Assembly: GCF_009296025.1 (NCBI RefSeq)
Contig: NZ_CP045178.1
Location: 8,060,001 to 8,124,000, forward strand
Direction: 5' to 3'
DNA: 64,000 nucleotides
Origin: Streptomyces tsukubensis
GTDB taxonomy: Bacteria > Actinomycetota > Actinomycetes > Streptomycetales > Streptomycetaceae
Below, one piece after another: positions 59,315 through 64,000 of the stretch (within the stretch, counting starts at the first letter, position 1; each line of letters opens with the position of its first letter). The notes below the pieces were generated by a model that did not search any database, had not been told where the DNA came from, and saw only the letters and a list, made by a program, of their open reading frames with translations. The translations under genes were made by a program, and so were the position numbers.

Positions 59315-60337
59315 GTGCGCGTACGCGACCGCACCACGATCTTCGCCGCGTCCGTCGCGGCTGCTCTCGGATCGGCGCTGCTGGCAGCGGGGACGGTGCC
59401 GACGGACGGCGGTCCGAGGGCGGCTGGTGGCACCGTCCTGCAAGGCGCGGGAGCGGGAGTCGGATCGGGGGCGGGAGCCGGAGAGACGCGCGCGGTCGGC
59501 GCCTCGCCCGCGCGCGGCGGGTTCGCGCGGTCCATCCCGCGCGACCCGTCCGGACCCACGGGCACCCGTGAGGTGGCCTCGCCGGTGGTGGGGAGCCTCC
59601 AGCGGGGCCACTCCACGCCGGGGCGCCCGCCCGCGCGGGCCCCGCGTGGTGCGAACAGGACCGAGGCGGACCCGGCAGTCTCGGCGCCGGTCCGGGCCCG
59701 TCCCCTGGAAGCGAGGCCGCGGCCGTCGAGGTCTTCGGGTCCGCGCCCCGCCGGGCCCGTGGCCGCCGCGGAGCTCCTGCGGAGAACGGAGAGCTGCGAC
59801 CGGATCTCCCACGGTCTCTACCGGCGGGACGCGGCCGCCCCCGCCGACATCCCCGTGTGCGGCGGCGACGGGATGGTGCACCGGAACGCCGACCTGGACG
59901 TCGACTGCGACGGCAGGCCGGGACGGCACTGCGACCGGCGGACCGACCCCTACTTCCAGAACACCACCGCCTACGCGCAGTCCGACGGCAGGAGCCTGAG
60001 CGCCGACGAGCTCCCCTACATCGTGGTGCCCGGCGCGGGCAGCCGCTGGAACCCCTCGGCCTCCGGCGTCAGGGGAGGCTCGGTGGCCGCCGTCATTCAC
60101 CAGGGCCGTGTCGTGTACGCGGTCGTGGGCGACACGGGCCCCGCCGACATCATCGGTGAGGCGTCCTGGGCGACCGCCCGCCGCCTCGGCGTCGACCAGG
60201 ACCCGACCGGCGGCGGGGCGGCCTCGGGCGTCACGTACATCGTCTTCACCCCGTCCCGGGTCTCACCCGTCGAGGACCGGGCGGCGGCCGTCGCACTGGG
60301 CGAGCGGCTGGCGAGCGAGTACGTCGGGAAGCGGTAG
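59315..60337 (+). CDS. Secreted GH75 chitosanase-like protein
   Basis: A 340-residue exported protein. A signal peptide (TTIFAASVAAALGSALLAAG) is followed by about 120 residues of Gly/Pro/Arg/Ala-rich, probably disordered linker. The C-terminal domain (about 165-340) matches the GH75 chitosanases: YFQNTTAYAQSDGRSLSADE, YIVVPGAGSRWNPSASGVRG, GGSVAAVIHQGRVVYAVVGD with the likely catalytic aspartate, and IIGEASWATARRLG with the glutamate. Such enzymes cut chitosan endolytically. It was first named in fungi and occurs in Streptomyces. GTG 59315; the only AGGAGA lies about 13 bases upstream, so the start is less sure. Confidence 0.82.
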   Translation: MRVRDRTTIFAASVAAALGSALLAAGTVPTDGGPRAAGGTVLQGAGAGVGSGAGAGETRAVGASPARGGFARSIPRDPSGPTGTREVASPVVGSLQRGHSTPGRPPARAPRGANRTEADPAVSAPVRARPLEARPRPSRSSGPRPAGPVAAAELLRRTESCDRISHGLYRRDAAAPADIPVCGGDGMVHRNADLDVDCDGRPGRHCDRRTDPYFQNTTAYAQSDGRSLSADELPYIVVPGAGSRWNPSASGVRGGSVAAVIHQGRVVYAVVGDTGPADIIGEASWATARRLGVDQDPTGGGAASGVTYIVFTPSRVSPVEDRAAAVALGERLASEYVGKR

Positions 60338-60387
60338 GGCCTCCCCGACCGCCGGAGCGGCCCCACGCCACGACCGCTCGACCCGTC

Positions 60388-60798
60388 TCACTCCTTCCGG
60401 TACGTGTAGGCGTCCTTGGCCGCCGCCACCACCGTGTCGAGGTCCGCGCCCGTCGAGGCAGTGACGAGAGCGGCGACGGTTCCCTCCACGAAGGGGGCGT
60501 CCACCAGCCGAGCACCTTCGGGGAGCTCGTCCCCCTCGGCGAGGAGCGCCTTCACGGTCAGTACCGCGCTGCCCAGGTCCACGAGCAGCGCGACTCCCGC
60601 GCCCCTGTCGACGCTGTGTGCGGCCGCGGAGACCAGTTCCGAGCTGGTACCGAAGCCGCCGTCCTCCCTGCCTCCCGCCGCGGCGATGGGCGCGGTGTCA
60701 CCGCCGCCGGAGAGGCCGGTGGCCAGCTCCGCCACGGCCGAGGCGACCTGTGCGGAGTGCGAGACGAGTACGATCCCGACCTGCTGATCCTCGCTCAT
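60388..60798 (-). CDS. dhaM: PTS-dependent dihydroxyacetone kinase phosphotransferase subunit DhaM
   Basis: A 136-residue DhaM with only the EIIA-Man-like domain. His14 in IVLVSHSAQVASA is the phosphorylation site, and AGVALLVDLGSAVLTVKALL is the family core. It takes phosphate from HPr and passes it to ADP bound in DhaL. The longer DhaM of E. coli also carries HPr and EI-like domains, which are missing here, so it relies on the general PTS proteins. Its start overlaps the dhaL stop by 4 bp. Confidence 0.92.
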   Translation of the reverse strand: MSEDQQVGIVLVSHSAQVASAVAELATGLSGGGDTAPIAAAGGREDGGFGTSSELVSAAAHSVDRGAGVALLVDLGSAVLTVKALLAEGDELPEGARLVDAPFVEGTVAALVTASTGADLDTVVAAAKDAYTYRKE

Positions 60799-61409
60799 TC
60801 CGCCACCTCCGCGGCGCCCGCGGTCCGCGCGAGCGCCGAGATGAGCAGGGCCGAGGAAGCGGCCCCCGGGTCCTCGTGACCGATGCTGCGCTCGCCCAGA
60901 TAGCTCGCCCTGCCCTTGCGGGCCTGTAGGGGAGTGGTGGCCTCCGCTCCTTCGGCGGCGGCCCTGCGTGCGGCGTCGAAGGACTCACCGAGGGCGTCGG
61001 CCGCCGGAACCAGGGCGTCCAGCATCGTCTTGTCGCCGGGTGCGGCGCCCCCCAGTGTGGCGACGGCCTCGACACCCGTGCGCAGCGCCCGTGCCAGATC
61101 GGCCTCGCTCACCTCCGCCTCGTCCCCCAGCGCCTTGCCGGTGCGGCGCAGCAGTGTGCCGTACAGCGGCCCGGAGGCGCCGCCGACCGTCGAGATGAGC
61201 TGACGCCCGGCGAGGGTGAGCACCGCACCCGGTGTGGCGGGGGCCTCCTTCTCCAGGGCAGCCGTCACCGCGGCGAACCCACGCCGCAGATTGCTGCCGT
61301 GATCGGCGTCACCGATCGGTGAGTCCAGCTCCGTCAGCCGGTCGGCCTCCTGGTCGACGGCGGTGTGGGCGGCCGTCATCCAGCGACGGAAGAAATCAGC
61401 GTCGAGCAC
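60795..61409 (-). CDS. dhaL: Dihydroxyacetone kinase ADP-binding subunit DhaL
   Basis: A 204-residue DhaL. The acidic metal/ADP site is DSPIGDADHGSNLRRGF, and GDKTMLDALVPAADAL and ARKGRASYLGERSIGHEDPG are the later family motifs. The bound ADP is rephosphorylated by DhaM, then donates phosphate to dihydroxyacetone on DhaK. ATG 61409 (MLDADFFRRWM) has GGAGAT upstream. It lies 100 bp after dhaK and overlaps dhaM by 4 bp, so it is part of one operon. Confidence 0.93.
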   Translation of the reverse strand: MLDADFFRRWMTAAHTAVDQEADRLTELDSPIGDADHGSNLRRGFAAVTAALEKEAPATPGAVLTLAGRQLISTVGGASGPLYGTLLRRTGKALGDEAEVSEADLARALRTGVEAVATLGGAAPGDKTMLDALVPAADALGESFDAARRAAAEGAEATTPLQARKGRASYLGERSIGHEDPGAASSALLISALARTAGAAEVAE

Positions 61410-61509
61410 GGGATCTCCTTGACGTTGTCGCGATGTGCTGTCGTACGTACGGACCGGATCCGCGGGCGTCGACGGGGGCGACGCCGCCCCGGGACCGGCG
61501 TACAGGAGA

Positions 61510-62502
61510 TCACCTGCCCCAGCGCAGCCCCGGTGTACTCACGGGGGCGTCCCAGAGACGCAGCAACTCCTCGTCGGCCTGGCACAGCGTCACCGAGGCG
61601 CCCGCCATGTCCAGCGAGGTCACATAATTGCCGACCAGTGTCCTGGCCACGGGCACACCACGTTCGGACAGCACCCGCTGTACCTCGGCGTTGAACCCGT
61701 ACAGCTCCAGCAGAGGAGTGGCGCCCATGCCGTTCACCAGCACGAGCACCGGGTCGCTGGGCCGCAGGTCGTCAAGGACGGCGTCCACCGCGAAGTCGGC
61801 GATCTCGTGCGACGTCATCATCGGGCGCCGCTCACGCCCCGGCTCGCCGTGGATACCAATGCCGAGTTCGAGCTGGCCCGGCGGGAGATCGAAGGTGGGA
61901 CTGCCCTTCGCGGGAGTGGTGCTCGCGCCCAGCGCGACACCGAAACTGCGCGCGTTCTCGTTGACCTGCCGGGCGATGGCCTCGACCCGTTCGAGGGGCA
62001 TGCCCTCGTCGGCCGCGGCGCCCGCCAGCTTCTCCACGAAGAGCGTGGCGCCCGTACCGCGCCGGCCCGCGGTGAAGGAACTGTCGGTCACCGCCACATC
62101 GTCGTCGACCAGGACCTTGGCGACCCGTATGCCCTCGTCCTCGGCCAGTTCGGCGGCCATCTCGAAGTTCAGCACGTCGCCGGTGTAGTTCTTGATGATG
62201 AACAACACGCCCGCGCCGCTGTCGACAGCGGCGGCGGCGCGCACCATCTGATCGGGAACGGGCGAGGTGAACACCTCCCCGGGACAGGCCGCGGAGAGCA
62301 TCCCGGGTCCGACGAACCCCCCGTGCAGCGGCTCATGCCCCGACCCGCCACCGGAGACCAGCGCCACCTTCCCCGCCACCGGCGCGTCCCGGCGCACGAT
62401 CACCCGGTTCTCGACGTCGACGGTCAGCTCGGGGTGCGCCGCGGCCATCCCCCGCAAGGCGTCCGCCACCACAGTCTCGGCCACATTGATCAACATTTTC
62501 AT
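61510..62502 (-). CDS. dhaK: Dihydroxyacetone kinase subunit DhaK
   Basis: A 330-residue DhaK that binds dihydroxyacetone covalently and receives phosphate from DhaL. GGGSGHEPLHGGFVG gives the N-terminal substrate histidine, and ELGIGIHGEPGRERR the histidine that forms the hemiaminal link with the substrate. VLVNGMGATPLLELYGF is the family C-terminal motif. ATG 62502 has GGAGGTACTG upstream; a second ATG two codons later is also in range. The product is dihydroxyacetone phosphate for glycolysis. No glycerol dehydrogenase or dha regulator is adjacent. Confidence 0.95.
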   Translation of the reverse strand: MKMLINVAETVVADALRGMAAAHPELTVDVENRVIVRRDAPVAGKVALVSGGGSGHEPLHGGFVGPGMLSAACPGEVFTSPVPDQMVRAAAAVDSGAGVLFIIKNYTGDVLNFEMAAELAEDEGIRVAKVLVDDDVAVTDSSFTAGRRGTGATLFVEKLAGAAADEGMPLERVEAIARQVNENARSFGVALGASTTPAKGSPTFDLPPGQLELGIGIHGEPGRERRPMMTSHEIADFAVDAVLDDLRPSDPVLVLVNGMGATPLLELYGFNAEVQRVLSERGVPVARTLVGNYVTSLDMAGASVTLCQADEELLRLWDAPVSTPGLRWGR

Positions 62503-62758
62503 CAGTACCTCCGAGTGACGCTACCAGCTGTTGTTCTGGCCTGCGTATTGCCTGGTCAAGTGGGTTGTGCTCGGTTTTGGACCTTGACGGTCCCTGGCGG
62601 TCCTGAACGGGTCCTGGTGGTACCGACGCTGACCCAATGCCGACTTCGGTGATGGGTCGCCAGGTGGCACGATCGGTCGTTGCTGGTCCCACGTCAGTAC
62701 CGATGGGTGGTCGGTGTCAAGCACCAGTCGGGATGTGGAAGCAGGTCGGGACCCCTAA
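62503..62758. promoter_or_regulatory. Upstream region of dhaKLM
   Basis: No gene is supported in 256 bp. The leftward promoter of dhaK must lie here. Three GGTCC/GGGTCC-type words at 62580-62620 form a loose repeat, and TAAGGGG-like sequence at the right edge flanks the MITE-like element. Confidence 0.4.
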
Positions 62759-62920
62759 GGGGGCCTTGCAATATGGGCGCCCGAGCCGCGGGGGCCGGTG
62801 CCGCACCTCGCGGCGTTGCCGAAAAGCCCTGGTAGCTCCGCTACGAGGACTCTCCGGCGCCTTGCGATGCACGGCACCGGCCCCCGCGGCCTGATCGGAC
62901 TCCCCTATTGCAAGGACCCC
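62759..62920. mobile_element. MITE-like palindromic element, copy C (162 bp)
   Basis: Flanked by TAA on both sides (62756-62758 and 62921-62923). Its right end TATTGCAAGGACCCC pairs with a slightly altered left end GGGGGCCTTGCAATA. Its reverse complement matches copy B across 162 bp with few differences. No reading frame in it encodes a transposase. It sits upstream of dhaK. Confidence 0.85.
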
Positions 62921-63199
62921 TAAGGCGCCGGACGAGTGCGAGGTCGTGGAGTCGACTCAAGGCGGTCGGTGCGCCCGTACGCCGGGGTGACGGCGGGGGT
63001 GAACAGGTATGTTGCCGAGGCGACGCGGCGTTCGTGTCGCCGGCCGAGGGACGTGTGTCGAGTTCCGGGGGCGTCGACGAGGTGGCCCACGCGGCAGCCG
63101 ATCAGTCGGCAGAGGGAAATTCCTGCGATCGGTTGAGCAGAAACGGAGACTTTGGTGTCTCGGGTGTTCCGTTCGTCCTCAGGCGCAGGTGAGTGCCAC
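62921..63199. other. Intergenic region beside MITE copy C
   Basis: No gene is supported in 279 bp. The GC content is slightly lower than in the neighbouring genes and no typical coding bias is seen, consistent with decayed DNA. Confidence 0.4.
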
Positions 63200-63577
63200 C
63201 TAGAGCATGAGATGGTGCTCCTCGGTGCGGATGGGTGCTTGCATCTCGGCGAGTTCGGAGCGGGCGGCCCGAGTCTCCTCGTGTGCCGGCCCGAACTGCG
63301 GTGACAGCCGGCGGACGCGCTTCTCGGTGGCCCTGATGCGCCCAGTGATGCCCGCGTCTGCCTGGGGCATGTCGTGTCCCGACGCTCGGCGCCGAGTCGC
63401 AGCCATCGCTTCAAGGACCCGTTCCACCTCCCGTATTTCCCGGATCACCACGTGTGCGTCGCGGGGGCGGTCGGTCGAACTCTTGGCCAGCAGTGACGTG
63501 ACCAGGCCGTCGTGGTCACCGCGCCGTACTTCCGCGAGGGCGCGGCGAAGACCGAGACGGGGCGCGGACGTCGTCAT
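63200..63577 (-). CDS. Hypothetical helical protein, possibly a gene remnant
   Basis: A 125-residue reading frame from ATG 63577, beginning MTTSAPRLGLRRALAEVRRG. Its first 15-20 residues look like an out-of-frame continuation of the IclR-type remnant just upstream (LRRALAEVRR). The remainder, with VVIREIREVERVLEAMAATR and TEKRVRRLSPQFGPAHEETR, is charged and probably a helical hairpin or coiled coil. No function is recognised. The ribosome site is poor, so a real gene may start later, at an internal codon, or not exist. Confidence 0.3.
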   Translation of the reverse strand: MTTSAPRLGLRRALAEVRRGDHDGLVTSLLAKSSTDRPRDAHVVIREIREVERVLEAMAATRRRASGHDMPQADAGITGRIRATEKRVRRLSPQFGPAHEETRAARSELAEMQAPIRTEEHHLML

Positions 63578-63780
63578 GGCCCTGTCCGAGACTGCCCCCT
63601 CCGGGTTCGTGGGCGGCGATGGCGTGGTCCTGGACGGCTGTCGGAGCGAAGGCGAGCGGCACCAGGCCGACGCCGGTGGCCGTGCGGGGAAGGCGTCCTC
63701 CCACGCGGAAGTGCACGGGGCTGAAGTCGAGCGCCGAGAGCCGCTCGACGAGCAGTGCCTCGCCCCGCTCGCGCGCCACG
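63516..63780 (-). pseudogene. IclR family regulator remnant (effector-domain fragment)
   Basis: On the minus strand GEALLVERLSALDFSPVHFR and VGGRLPRTATGVG, then LAFAPTAVQDHAIAAHEP, match the start of the IclR effector-binding domain. The upstream winged-helix domain is absent: no IclR-type sequence is seen between 63780 and the lectin gene. Downstream the similarity moves to another frame (LRRALAEVRR). It is thus 5'-truncated and frameshifted. Such decay beside a MITE-like element and a lectin gene points to an unstable region. Confidence 0.6.
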
Positions 63781-63887
63781 CCAACGCCTCCTGCGCCTCT
63801 GACCGACCCGGACGAGCACACGGCACATCGAGGGGAGGAGCCGTCCGGTTCACTGGCTCCGCACGGCGTGTGGTGGGAGCGGTGGAG

Positions 63888-64000
63888 TCAGCCACGGCTC
63901 CACTTCTGGTTGGCGGCGCCGCTGCACGGCCAGATGATCGCCCGGGTGCCGTTCGCCGTGCCGCGGTCGTACGCGTCCAGGCACTTGCCGGATGCCGCGT
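63888..64000 (-). CDS. Ricin B-type lectin domain protein, C-terminal end only
   Basis: The last 36 residues of a minus-strand protein whose start lies beyond the window. SGKCLDAYDRGTANGTRAII and WPCSGAANQKW show the disulfide cysteines and the QxW motif of a ricin-type beta-trefoil (CBM13) carbohydrate-binding repeat. In Streptomyces this module is usually at the C-terminus of a secreted glycoside hydrolase or peptidase. What enzyme it is attached to cannot be seen. The tail RG follows the QxW motif directly, so the lectin domain is at the very C-terminus. Confidence 0.85.
   Translation of the reverse strand, partial: AASGKCLDAYDRGTANGTRAIIWPCSGAANQKWSRG

Overview
This window is chromosomal DNA from a high-GC actinomycete, almost certainly a Streptomyces. 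The evidence is a short chaplin, a melC1/melC2 tyrosinase pair, a mycothiol-dependent isomerase-family protein, many GTG starts, several likely leaderless promoters, secreted polymer-degrading enzymes and strong GC bias at third codon positions. From memory, the threonine aldolase - plsC-like - thioredoxin - flavin reductase - etfBA block resembles the left-arm region of other Streptomyces chromosomes; this was not checked. No rRNA, tRNA or CRISPR array was seen.

Layout. 0-6.4 kb: central metabolism (5'-truncated threonine aldolase, acyltransferase, thioredoxin-like protein, flavin reductase, etfB-etfA, DUF6986 aldolase-like protein). 6.5-8 kb: three adjacent decayed genes. 8-16 kb: a LacI regulator divergent from a ROK sugar kinase with a perfect palindrome between them, an ATPase-NUDIX fusion, an MBL hydrolase, an M20 dipeptidase and a geranylgeranyl-reductase-like flavoprotein. 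16-22 kb: maleylpyruvate-isomerase-like protein, MFS exporter, AlkB-like dioxygenase, then about 1 kb of 30-bp tandem repeats in front of a ROK regulator. 22-37 kb: an anti-sigma-type ATPase, a Cds1-like PLP enzyme, a GlpR-type regulator, a membrane protein with split alpha/beta-hydrolase signatures, a beta-helix/AAA+ fusion, a MOSC protein, a double TerD protein, an HpnB-like glycosyltransferase and a racemase. 37-49 kb: Lnt, NUDIX, S53 peptidase, a Cys-nucleophile alpha/beta hydrolase, a BrkB-type membrane protein, GH55 glucanase, tyrosinase pair, chaplin. 49-62.5 kb: a three-subunit molybdenum hydroxylase, PHP phosphoesterase, aldehyde dehydrogenase, NUDIX, DJ-1/PfpI protein, GH75 chitosanase and a dhaKLM operon. 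62.5-64 kb: a repeat element, decayed sequence and the 3' end of a ricin-B-lectin gene.

Genes acting together: etfB and etfA form one electron carrier. The three molybdenum hydroxylase genes form one enzyme. MelC1 delivers copper to, and carries, MelC2. DhaK, DhaL and DhaM form one phosphotransfer chain. The LacI/ROK pair and the GH55 gene each carry a palindromic operator typical of sugar-responsive LacI proteins. GH55 glucanase, GH75 chitosanase, S53 peptidase, tyrosinase and the ricin-lectin protein suggest a saprophyte attacking fungal or plant polymers.

Non-coding structure stands out. Three copies of one palindromic MITE-like element occur at 16.07, 40.23 and 62.76 kb; two are exactly 162 bp and inverted relative to each other, and one is an internal-deletion derivative. 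A minisatellite of about 33 units of 30 bp lies at 19.8-20.8 kb. Smaller tandem repeats occur at the etfA stop codon and in the promoter of the aldehyde dehydrogenase gene. Two well-supported genes encode proteins under 60 residues.
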